From UBA1672 sp051967755 (GTDB lineage Bacteria > Pseudomonadota > Alphaproteobacteria > Micavibrionales > Micavibrionaceae), in assembly GCA_051967755.1 (NCBI GenBank), contig JBQDYD010000002.1, positions 372,001-436,000 on the forward strand: a DNA stretch of 64,000 nucleotides, in the 5' to 3' direction. This document shows positions 18,726-26,488 of the stretch, in pieces. Under the pieces are notes generated by a model. That model was not told the DNA's origin. It worked only from the letters and a program-made list of their open reading frames with translations, and searched no databases. Within the stretch, counting starts at the first letter, position 1. The number at the start of each line of letters is the position of its first letter. The position numbers were made by a program, and so were the translations under genes.

Positions 18726-18788
18726 TTTTCACTCCATGGTTAATTTTTTAAGGAGTATAAAGGATCATAAGGGGAGTGAGCAAGAAAA

Positions 18789-20492
18789 TTACGCGAATAA
18801 AGTGCGGTCAGTAAAGTCCCCGAAGGTTTCGCCGTCCTTGCGGTCATTCGCGTATTTGCCGAAGAGGTCATCCAGAATGCTTAGGATTTCTTCTTCGTTC
18901 GCTTCCTCGCGATAGACTTTGTTCAGGCGTTCACCTTCGTAATCACCGGCCAAACGAAGCACATACGTGCCGGATGCTTTACCGACAAGGCCGATTTCCG
19001 CAACGTAAGAGCGACCACACCCATTCGGGCAGCCGGTAATACGCGTTGTGATCGGGCGATCAAGAATGCCATGCTTTTCTTGCAAGGCTTCGACTTTACC
19101 GACAAATTCAGGCAGGTAACGCTGCCCCTCTGCCAGCGCAAGCGGGCAGGTGGGGAGGGCAACACATGCCATGGCTTCGCGGCGTGTGGCGTTCATCGAA
19201 TCAATGGAGATTCCATTTCGGGCCAGAATTTCTTCTAATCGGGCCTTATTTTCTTCTGCGATATAAGTGAACATCACATTTTGGTTGGCGGTGAAACGGA
19301 ACCCGCAAATATCTTCTTCTGCGATTTCTTTCATTGCCGTTTTGATGTTGTACCCGTCTTCATCAATGACGCGGCCGCTTTCAACAAACGCCGTGTAGTA
19401 CCATTTGCCGTGCGCATCCTCAACCCAGCCAAACGGGTCGCCGCGATGGGTGAACGCGGGGACGGGTCTTGCTGGCTCCAGCTCAAAGCCAAGACGCTTT
19501 TCCAGTTCATTAACGAAGAAATCAAGGCCGAGGCGGTCAATCGTATATTTCAAACGTGAGAGATTACGCGCTTCGCGGTTCCCGTAGTCACGCTGCACGG
19601 CGGCAATCTGCCAGCATGTATCAAGCGTTTTGTCCTTTGGAATGAAGCCAATCACATTACCGCGGCGCGGATATGTTTTTTCATTACCGTGCGTTGCACC
19701 AAGGCCACCACCGATTGAGACGTTAAAACCTTCGAATTTATCGCCTTCACCAACGGCAATCAGGCCGATGTCATGAACGTAAACGTCAACATCGTTATGC
19801 GGCGGAATTGCTGTGGCAATTTTAAATTTACGTGGCAGATAGATATCCTTATATAGCGGATCTTCTTCTGTCGGGTCATCCTGCGGCAGTTTTTCACCAT
19901 CGAGCCAGATTTCCTTGAACGCGCCTGTACGCGGGAGTAGGTGCTCACTGATTTTTACGGCGTATTCATGCACTTCGGCGTGGAATGGCGCAATTGCAGG
20001 GTTTGATCCTGTAATGCCGTTACGGTTTACATCACCACATGCGGCAATGGCATCAAGACCAAGTGCGTCGAAATCTTTCATTGTCGGCTTCATGCGCGCC
20101 TTTACAACGCCGTGGAACTGCACGGTTTGACGCGTTGTGATTTTAATCACGCCGCTTGCTTTGGTGTCACAGCTTTCCTGTAAGCCCAGCCATTGTTTGG
20201 ATGTAATGTCGCCGCCCGGAATACGCAAACGGATCATGAAAGAATATGCCCATTCAAGCTTCTTCTCTTCGCGTTCTGCGCGGCGGTCACGGTTATCCTG
20301 AATATAGGAGCCGTGGAATTTAATCATTTGCTTGCCGTATTCTGTGACATTCCCTGTCATGCGGTTGTCCATTTGCTCCGCGAGGTCACCGCGCAAGCCA
20401 CGGCTTTTCGTTTTAAAACCTTCAACTTCCGATAGGTTTTCAGGCTTGTTAATCGCGTTAGGATCTGTTTTCGGCGTAATATCTTTACTCAT
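18789..20492 (-). CDS. cysI: Sulfite reductase hemoprotein (beta) subunit
   Basis: A 567-aa siroheme/4Fe-4S enzyme; reduces sulfite to sulfide with electrons from CysJ. The cluster ligands are visible in PTCPLALAEG and TGCPNGCGRSY; TTRQTVQFHG is the conserved N-terminal siroheme-pocket segment. Length matches E. coli CysI. It is the last gene of cysG-cysH-cysJ-cysI; its ATG overlaps the cysJ stop by one base (TAATG), so it is translationally coupled. Confidence 0.95.
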   Translation of the reverse strand: MSKDITPKTDPNAINKPENLSEVEGFKTKSRGLRGDLAEQMDNRMTGNVTEYGKQMIKFHGSYIQDNRDRRAEREEKKLEWAYSFMIRLRIPGGDITSKQWLGLQESCDTKASGVIKITTRQTVQFHGVVKARMKPTMKDFDALGLDAIAACGDVNRNGITGSNPAIAPFHAEVHEYAVKISEHLLPRTGAFKEIWLDGEKLPQDDPTEEDPLYKDIYLPRKFKIATAIPPHNDVDVYVHDIGLIAVGEGDKFEGFNVSIGGGLGATHGNEKTYPRRGNVIGFIPKDKTLDTCWQIAAVQRDYGNREARNLSRLKYTIDRLGLDFFVNELEKRLGFELEPARPVPAFTHRGDPFGWVEDAHGKWYYTAFVESGRVIDEDGYNIKTAMKEIAEEDICGFRFTANQNVMFTYIAEENKARLEEILARNGISIDSMNATRREAMACVALPTCPLALAEGQRYLPEFVGKVEALQEKHGILDRPITTRITGCPNGCGRSYVAEIGLVGKASGTYVLRLAGDYEGERLNKVYREEANEEEILSILDDLFGKYANDRKDGETFGDFTDRTLFA

Positions 20493-21970
20493 TAATAAAC
20501 ATCCTTCAAATAACGGTCGTTTTCTTCCAATTCTGCCAAAAAGTCTGTCGCAGCCTCTTTGGACATTGATTTGTGTTCTGCCAAAATCTCGATCAGCGCA
20601 TTATCGACATCTTTACTCATCGGGTCTTTGTTACCGCAAAGGTAAATTGTTGCGCCGCCGTCTATCCACTCTACCACATCTTTGGCGTTCTCTTTCAAGC
20701 GGTCTTGCACATAAATTTTATGCTCCTGATCACGTGAGAATGCGAGGTCAATGCGGTGGAGTGTTTCTGTTGCCAGATGTTCTTGCCATTCGGCTTGGTA
20801 TAGGAAATCACAATGCATGTGCTGATCCCCGAAAAACAGCCAATTACGCCCGTCACTGCCGCGCTCGGAACGCTCATAGATAAAGGAACGGAAAGGCGCG
20901 ATTCCTGTGCCCGGGCCAATCATAATCATGTCTTTATCATCCGCAGGCAGGTTAAACAGCTGGTTCTGGCTGATATAGAATGTAATTTCATCGCCTGCAT
21001 TTAAATCTGCCAGGTATTTGGAGTAAATTCCATATCCCGTTGTGCCGTCATCATTGGCATGCGTTGCCAAAGCCACGGTTAAATGCACTTCGCCTTCATG
21101 ATAAGAGGGGGAGGAAGCGATGGAGTAGAGGCGCGGCGTCGCATCGCCGTTATTCTTCTCATCAGGAACGATAATTCCTGCCGCATCACCACATCCGTAA
21201 ATCACGTCATCATCATATTCAATTTCAATATGATAGGTTTCTTTGTTCGAATCGATATCGTTCAGGTTCACAATCTCTTTGATGGTGCCTGTTATCGGCT
21301 CTAGGCGGGTATAGCCTTTACCCGTGCGTACAACTTGTTCATCAGGTGATGCGATAGAGACGGCCTGCACAGGTTCTGCGCCGACAAGCGTATCCATGTT
21401 TTTAACGGTTTGCTCAATCCAGCCCTGTGTATGTGAGGCATAATCAACATCAAAGAGCGCATTTTCCTGAAACGCTTTACCGCCAAGACGTTGAAGCTCT
21501 TTATCCAAATCAGTCGCAAAACCGCAGAAAATCTCATAAGAAGAATCACCAAGGCCAAGCACCGCATATTGTAATCCGTCAATTGACCCGTCTGTTGCTG
21601 CTTTTACATCATTGAAAAATTCAATCGCTGTTTCGGGCGGATCACCCTCACCATGCGTGGAACATAAGAATATCGCGATGACGTCTTTTTTAATGTCTTT
21701 GGCTTTGACGCGGTTCACGGCAGAGTTTTTAACTTTATATCCTGCGGCTTTAACGGCTTTCATTACTTGTAGGGACAGAGCCTTTGAATTCCCTGTTTCG
21801 GTCGCATAGTAAACCATGACGTTTGGCTTATTGGCCACTGGTGCAGCCGCGGCACCTGCATCAAGGCTGCCGATTTGGCCTTGCATAAATCCGGCCAGCC
21901 AGATTTTCTGCTCATGCGAGGCGGTTGATAATAATTGATCCAATAAGGCTTTTTGTTCTTTTGTAAGCAT
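20492..21970 (-). CDS. cysJ: Sulfite reductase flavoprotein (alpha) subunit, compact form without connecting domain
   Basis: A 492-aa diflavin reductase. Residues 50-195 are the FMN flavodoxin domain (YYATETGNS, CSTHGEGDPP, LGLGDSSYE). The FAD domain starts near 220, then NADP-binding motifs MIGPGTGIAPFRSF and the C-terminal RYLKDVY. E. coli CysJ has 599 residues. Here the GDA segment at the start of the connecting domain is followed only about 15 residues later by PRLYSIASS, a stretch separated by more than 100 residues in E. coli. The whole helical connecting domain is therefore missing, which accounts for the length difference. All flavin and NADPH motifs are intact, so it is probably active. 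Confidence 0.92.
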   Translation of the reverse strand: MLTKEQKALLDQLLSTASHEQKIWLAGFMQGQIGSLDAGAAAAPVANKPNVMVYYATETGNSKALSLQVMKAVKAAGYKVKNSAVNRVKAKDIKKDVIAIFLCSTHGEGDPPETAIEFFNDVKAATDGSIDGLQYAVLGLGDSSYEIFCGFATDLDKELQRLGGKAFQENALFDVDYASHTQGWIEQTVKNMDTLVGAEPVQAVSIASPDEQVVRTGKGYTRLEPITGTIKEIVNLNDIDSNKETYHIEIEYDDDVIYGCGDAAGIIVPDEKNNGDATPRLYSIASSPSYHEGEVHLTVALATHANDDGTTGYGIYSKYLADLNAGDEITFYISQNQLFNLPADDKDMIMIGPGTGIAPFRSFIYERSERGSDGRNWLFFGDQHMHCDFLYQAEWQEHLATETLHRIDLAFSRDQEHKIYVQDRLKENAKDVVEWIDGGATIYLCGNKDPMSKDVDNALIEILAEHKSMSKEAATDFLAELEENDRYLKDVY

Positions 21971-21971
21971 C

Positions 21972-22697
21972 TTAACCCTTTTTTACTCTTACAAGTTTGC
22001 CGTCGACCATATGTAGGCCACATTCTTGCGCGTCATCTTGTTCCCACCACCAACGGCCTGCACGCATTGGTTCGCCCGCACTGATCGCTCTGGTGCACGG
22101 GGCACAGCCGATCGATGGGAAACCTTTGTCATGAAGTTCGTTATAGGGAATATCATGTTGGTGAATATAATCTTTAAGTGTGTCTTCTTCAACATCAATG
22201 AGCGGATAAAACTTTATGATGTTCCGTCCTGCATCCAATTCCGCGATGGGCAGCTCTTCTCGGTTTTCTGAATGGGCGCGTCTTAGGCCGCTAATCCAGA
22301 TATTCACTCCGTCCAGCGCGCGATTAAGCGGCTCTACCTTACGAACGCCGCAGCAATTTTTGCGGTTTTCTATACTGTCGAAAAAGCCGTTAATACCTTG
22401 ATTCGCGACAAGCTCTTGGGTTTTTTGTGCATCAGGGTAGTAGGTCTCAAGCGCGATGTTTTTATATTTCTCCCGCGTGGCTTGGGCGACTTTGTGCGTT
22501 TCCTCAAACAGGCGGCCAGTATCTAGGGTGAATACCTTAACGGGGGTATCCTGATCGGCGATTAAATGGGTTATGACCTGATCTTCATAGCTTAGGCTGG
22601 TAGAAAAAGCGATGGATTGGTCGGCATATTTTTCAAGCGCTTTGACGCGGTCTTGCCAGGGTAGGGCGCTAAACTCTTCTATGATTTGTTCAAGCAA
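21972..22697 (-). CDS. cysH: Assimilatory adenylyl-sulfate (APS) reductase, iron-sulfur type
   Basis: A 241-aa protein. The TTG at 22697 is taken as start: AGGAG lies about 7 nt before it, the start falls inside the end of cysG (8-nt overlap), and the protein then begins MLEQIIEEFSALPW. The longer in-frame opening to 22799 lies inside cysG. Catalytic Cys226 is in the ECGLH motif. Two additional cysteine pairs, Cys115-Cys116 (NCCGVRK) and Cys198/Cys201 (GCAPC), are the 4Fe-4S ligands that mark APS reductases, so APS rather than PAPS is the likely substrate. Confidence 0.92.
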   Translation of the reverse strand: MLEQIIEEFSALPWQDRVKALEKYADQSIAFSTSLSYEDQVITHLIADQDTPVKVFTLDTGRLFEETHKVAQATREKYKNIALETYYPDAQKTQELVANQGINGFFDSIENRKNCCGVRKVEPLNRALDGVNIWISGLRRAHSENREELPIAELDAGRNIIKFYPLIDVEEDTLKDYIHQHDIPYNELHDKGFPSIGCAPCTRAISAGEPMRAGRWWWEQDDAQECGLHMVDGKLVRVKKG

Positions 22698-24135
22698 CTT
22701 TCTTCTCCTTTTTCTTGAGAGGAGGGAAGTATAAATCTTTATCCTGCGGCGGTTCTTTCCATTTGTTTTTATCACCCCAACGCGCGACATCACCCACAAT
22801 CATTGTGCATGGGGATGCAAATGTGCTTGGGTCAAGTTCGTCTTCAAAACTGCCGATGGTTGAATGATATTCGTGATGGAAATCAGTGGTGCCCTGCTCC
22901 ACGACAAGCAATGGTGTGTGTGGGGAGTAACCAAGCTCGATTAATTTTTCGCAGAGCAGAGCATAGTGAGGTGTGCTCATATAAAACACAAATGTTTCAT
23001 TTTTGGAATACTTAATTGACTGCCAAAAGTCATCATCCTGCAATGTCTGCGTGTAAAGAGTAATGAACCTAACGGATAAAGCCCCGCCGCGTTCGGTTAG
23101 GGGAATGCCTGCATATGCCGCACAACCATTGGCCGATGTAATGCCCGGAACGATTTGAAACGGCGCGCCGACGCGTTTTGCAATTTCGATTTCCTCTGCG
23201 CCATGTGCATAAATGCCGGGATCACCGCCCTTAAGGCGAACCACAACATGGTTCTTTTTCAGGTGATCCTCAATCATGGAATCAATTTGTTCTTGCGTCT
23301 TTAGGTGACGGTCGCGTGTCTTACCGACAAAGATCTTCTCCGCATCTTTGCGGGCATATTGTTCAATGATTTGCGGGGAGACAAGGCGGTCATATAAAAC
23401 GATATCAGCCTTAGACAATAGGCGTATGGCCTTTATTGTCATCAGTTCGGGGTTACCCGGACCCGCACCAACTAAATAAAGCGCCCCCTGATTCTTGTTA
23501 GGGTATTGTTCAATTAATTCATCAAACAGAGCATCCGCCTTCTCACGGTTTCCTTCATAGAGTTCTTCCGCGATAGGCCCGTGGAAAATATCCTCACCGA
23601 TCAGGCGGCGCGGTTGAATTTTTGTAAAACGCTCTCGCAGGGCTTGTTTCTTATCGCCCATGAATTTAATCAAATTTGTGAAATTCACAGGGATGGTTTG
23701 TTCAATAGAATGTTTCACCATGCGCGCCAATACAGGCGAAATCCCTGATGATGAGACGGCAATCTGCAGGTTTCCGCGCCTGACAAGGGCAGGGAAGATG
23801 AAATCACATAAGGGCGGGTTATCGACCACATTCACCAATATGCCGCGCTTTTTACAATCTTTGGCAATTTTCTCGTTAACGGAATCGTCATCTGTTGCGG
23901 CTACAACGATGATTCTTCCTTTGAGGAATTTTTTGTTGTATTTGCCTTGTGTCATTTCGAAGTTGTGCTTCTTGCACAAGATTTCAACAGCGTCGCTAAT
24001 CTCTTCGGCAAGGATGTGAACCGTGGCGCCGACGCTTGCTAAAGCCTCAGTCTTGGCGGCTGCAATTTCTCCGCCGCCAACCACTAAAATGGCGCCGTGC
24101 TTGTCTGCGTCTAAAAATAAAGGGGTATAACCCAT
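22690..24135 (-). CDS. cysG: Siroheme synthase (trifunctional CysG)
   Basis: A 481-aa fusion. The N-terminal half (1-~205) is the precorrin-2 dehydrogenase/ferrochelatase, with the NAD-binding VVGGGEIAAAKTEAL and SSSGISPVLARM. The C-terminal half (~215-460) is the uroporphyrinogen-III methyltransferase, with LVGAGPGNPELMTIKA, VRLKGGDPGIYAHGAEE and VPGITSANGCAAYAGIPLT-type motifs. It makes the siroheme used by CysI and heads the cysG-cysH-cysJ-cysI operon, which supplies cofactor and enzyme from one transcript. The Lys-rich C-terminus contains the cysH ribosome site. Confidence 0.95.
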   Translation of the reverse strand: MGYTPLFLDADKHGAILVVGGGEIAAAKTEALASVGATVHILAEEISDAVEILCKKHNFEMTQGKYNKKFLKGRIIVVAATDDDSVNEKIAKDCKKRGILVNVVDNPPLCDFIFPALVRRGNLQIAVSSSGISPVLARMVKHSIEQTIPVNFTNLIKFMGDKKQALRERFTKIQPRRLIGEDIFHGPIAEELYEGNREKADALFDELIEQYPNKNQGALYLVGAGPGNPELMTIKAIRLLSKADIVLYDRLVSPQIIEQYARKDAEKIFVGKTRDRHLKTQEQIDSMIEDHLKKNHVVVRLKGGDPGIYAHGAEEIEIAKRVGAPFQIVPGITSANGCAAYAGIPLTERGGALSVRFITLYTQTLQDDDFWQSIKYSKNETFVFYMSTPHYALLCEKLIELGYSPHTPLLVVEQGTTDFHHEYHSTIGSFEDELDPSTFASPCTMIVGDVARWGDKNKWKEPPQDKDLYFPPLKKKEKKVA

Positions 24136-24164
24136 ATCACTTGAACCTTGCTTATTAAGGGCGG

Positions 24165-24194
24165 ACTATAAAACAACATTTTTGACTTGTAAAT
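24165..24194 (-). promoter_or_regulatory. Putative sigma-70 promoter of the cys operon
   Basis: On the minus strand, TTTACA (24194-24189), 18-nt spacer, TATAGT (24170-24165), 30 bp before the cysG ATG. The -35 box overlaps one arm of the 24192-24212 palindrome, so a bound regulator would compete with RNA polymerase. Confidence 0.5.
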
Positions 24195-24212
24195 ACATTT
24201 TTTTAATGTATT
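24192..24212. promoter_or_regulatory. Palindromic operator between cysG and the Rrf2 gene
   Basis: Perfect inverted repeat AATACATT-N5-AATGTATT. It lies in the 85-bp divergent region, ends 8 bp before the Rrf2 start codon and touches the -35 of the cys promoter. Size and AT-richness fit an Rrf2-family dimer site. The plus-strand gene has no clear Shine-Dalgarno, so the site may also sit at its transcription start. Confidence 0.6.
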
Positions 24213-24220
24213 ATATCTGA

Positions 24221-24664
24221 ATGCAATTGATTCCTAACAAACTTTATTTGGCGATGAACGCTGCTATGTTTATAGCGTATAACGGGACTGAAGACATGCC
24301 TGTCTCCGGTAGCGCGATTGTTGATTATTGCCAGTTAAACAAGCGGGCGCTGGAGCCTGTTTTGCAACGCCTTTCGGGTGAGGGGCTCATCGTTTCGGTA
24401 AAAGGTGCGCGGGGTGGCTATTATATGCCAAACCCGGAAAGCACAAGTTTGAAAGAGGTTATTGAGGCGTTTAAAGTTCAAATCATACCTGATAAGCATG
24501 AATTCTCCGGATATAATGATATTTTAGATTCAAAATTAGAGCAGTGCTTTGAGGGGTGGCTAGATAGTCTTTCTGATATTAATTTCAAACGCCTATGCCA
24601 TACAGCGCGAACCGAGGGTGATTTAGAGCCAATCACAACACCCGTCTTAAATTTTGCAATCTAA
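24221..24664 (+). CDS. Rrf2-family transcriptional regulator, probable regulator of sulfur assimilation
   Basis: A 147-aa protein with an N-terminal winged helix-turn-helix (about 1-75). The wing KGARGGYYMPNPE is the Rrf2 signature (compare CymR and IscR). The three cysteines (DYCQLN, EQCFEGW, RLCHTA) are not in the clustered IscR/NsrR iron-sulfur pattern, so a CymR-like cluster-free sensor is more likely. It is divergent from cysG-H-J-I with a palindrome in the shared promoter region, which makes it the natural candidate regulator. There is no clear ribosome site, so the mRNA may be leaderless or weakly translated. Confidence 0.82.
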   Translation: MQLIPNKLYLAMNAAMFIAYNGTEDMPVSGSAIVDYCQLNKRALEPVLQRLSGEGLIVSVKGARGGYYMPNPESTSLKEVIEAFKVQIIPDKHEFSGYNDILDSKLEQCFEGWLDSLSDINFKRLCHTARTEGDLEPITTPVLNFAI

Positions 24665-24709
24665 TCATTTTGCTTTGCATTTAAAATCTATGTGGGTAAG
24701 CTCTGCGGC

Positions 24710-26476
24710 ATGAGTACATGTCGCCGTTTTTTTATTCTTTTTACATGCCTTCTCTTGAGCGGTTGCGTGACCGACCGGCTTAAGTTCTGGGATAGTGGCC
24801 TTGAAAAGGAATATGATGTTTCCGGAATAGATGATCGCACCGATCTTAAAACCTATATTGAAACAATCGTAGAATCGGGGCGTGAAGATGCACTGGCGGA
24901 AGATGAAGAGCAGGAATATCGTGATGAAACAATTCGCCTGAATGTTCTGAAGGCGCTGCGTTCCCGTGGTTATTATGCGGCGGCCGTGACCTTTACTAAT
25001 GTATCCGACACAGACGCGGATGAAACAAAGGGTGTCTTTGACATCAGGACAGGAAAGCAGGCGTTGATCTCATCTGTGTCAGTCGTACCGAATTCGTTTC
25101 AACATTATCTTGATGAGATTTCTCTTAAGGCCGGTGACCCACTCTCAGCGGAAAAAGTTTTGGCCGCACAGGCAAAATTATACCGCATCATAGAGCAAGA
25201 GAGCTGCGCCTATAATTTAACTGTGACGCACCGTGTCGGGTTGGATCAGCAGACATACGAAGCCGATGTTATTTTTGAGATTGAAAAAGGAAAAGACGCG
25301 CAGTTCGGCGCCCTGACATATTCAGGAGCGGATAAGGTAGAGCGCGAATATATTGATAAGGTCATCACCTGGAACAAGGGTGGGTGCTTTAAGCATAGCA
25401 AGATAGATTCAGTGAAGGAAAAGCTTCTGGCGACGGGGCTTTTTTCCCGTGTTGAGGCGGTCTTACCGGAAAATGCAAAAGCGTCTGATGTGATTCCGGT
25501 TGAGTTGGCACTGCGGGAACGGGCCGCGCGCACAATTAGTGCAGGTATGAGTTATTATACCGATGAAGGTGTCGGCGTTATATTGGGCTGGGAGCATCGC
25601 AATCTTTTGGGACAGGGAGAGCGCTTTAATGCGGATCTGACGCTTTCTCTTTTAGAGCAAACATTGGAAGGCACACTTTCAAAACCATATTTTATGCGTA
25701 ACGATCAGACGCTTAATATGAACTCATTTGTTAAACGTGAAGATACCGATGCCTATGAGAGCTTCGGGCTTGGTGGTGGTTTTGGCGTAAAGCGTGTGTT
25801 TAACAAAAACCTTACAGGGTCAGTGGGCGCAGATGTGGAGCTTACGCGGATCAAAGAAGAGAACAAAACGACTGATAACTTTGCTTTGTTCAGCCCAAAT
25901 GCGAGCATCACCTATGACAGCCGTGATGATGAGCTTGATCCGCATAAAGGTGTTTTGGCAAAATTCTCAGTTGTGCCGACACTTGATATGTTCGGAGAGA
26001 GTAATCCGTATGTCACAAACAAACTGTCTGCGCAGAGTTATTATGAGGTGCATAAAAAACTTGTTTTAGCAGGGCGCATAAATGTCGGTTCGATCGTTGG
26101 CTCTAATGCGGAGAGCTTGCCGGTCTCTAAATTGTTCTTCGCAGGTGGCGGCGGATCGGTACGCGGTTTCGGGTATCAGGAAGTCGGGCCATTTGAAGAC
26201 GGAGACCCACAAGGAGGCAGATCATTGATCGAAACATCGTTAGAGCTTCGGTATAAAGCAACAGATACGCTGGGCGCGGTTGCGTTTGTTGATATGGGTG
26301 AGGTGGATAATAAGATCCTGCCATCATTGGAAGACCCAAGCATAGGCGCGGGTCTGGGCTTTCGGTACTACACCGATTTTGGCCCGTTACGCTTTGATGT
26401 CGGTGTCCCGCTGAGTGGGGATGAGAATACTGATGAGAATTTCCAAGTTTATATCAGTATCGGGCAGGCCTTTTAG
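24710..26476 (+). CDS. tamA: TamA-like Omp85 outer-membrane protein, with a lipobox
   Basis: A 588-aa protein: signal segment, POTRA region (about 60-290) and a C-terminal 16-strand Omp85 barrel with GGGGSVRGFGYQ and the terminal strand FQVYISIGQAF. TamA with TamB moves proteins or phospholipids to the outer membrane. ATG 24710 is preferred over GTG 24692, since it gives a compact signal peptide. That peptide ends LLLSGC, a match to the lipobox (Cys19), unusual for proteobacterial TamA. tamB follows after 12 nt. Confidence 0.88.
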   Translation: MSTCRRFFILFTCLLLSGCVTDRLKFWDSGLEKEYDVSGIDDRTDLKTYIETIVESGREDALAEDEEQEYRDETIRLNVLKALRSRGYYAAAVTFTNVSDTDADETKGVFDIRTGKQALISSVSVVPNSFQHYLDEISLKAGDPLSAEKVLAAQAKLYRIIEQESCAYNLTVTHRVGLDQQTYEADVIFEIEKGKDAQFGALTYSGADKVEREYIDKVITWNKGGCFKHSKIDSVKEKLLATGLFSRVEAVLPENAKASDVIPVELALRERAARTISAGMSYYTDEGVGVILGWEHRNLLGQGERFNADLTLSLLEQTLEGTLSKPYFMRNDQTLNMNSFVKREDTDAYESFGLGGGFGVKRVFNKNLTGSVGADVELTRIKEENKTTDNFALFSPNASITYDSRDDELDPHKGVLAKFSVVPTLDMFGESNPYVTNKLSAQSYYEVHKKLVLAGRINVGSIVGSNAESLPVSKLFFAGGGGSVRGFGYQEVGPFEDGDPQGGRSLIETSLELRYKATDTLGAVAFVDMGEVDNKILPSLEDPSIGAGLGFRYYTDFGPLRFDVGVPLSGDENTDENFQVYISIGQAF

Positions 26477-26488
26477 GACACAATATTC

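Noticed and set aside
22698..22799. N-terminal extension of CysH
   Set aside because: Lies within cysG; the Lys/Arg-rich translation is not CysH-like and a TTG with a perfect ribosome site exists at 22697.
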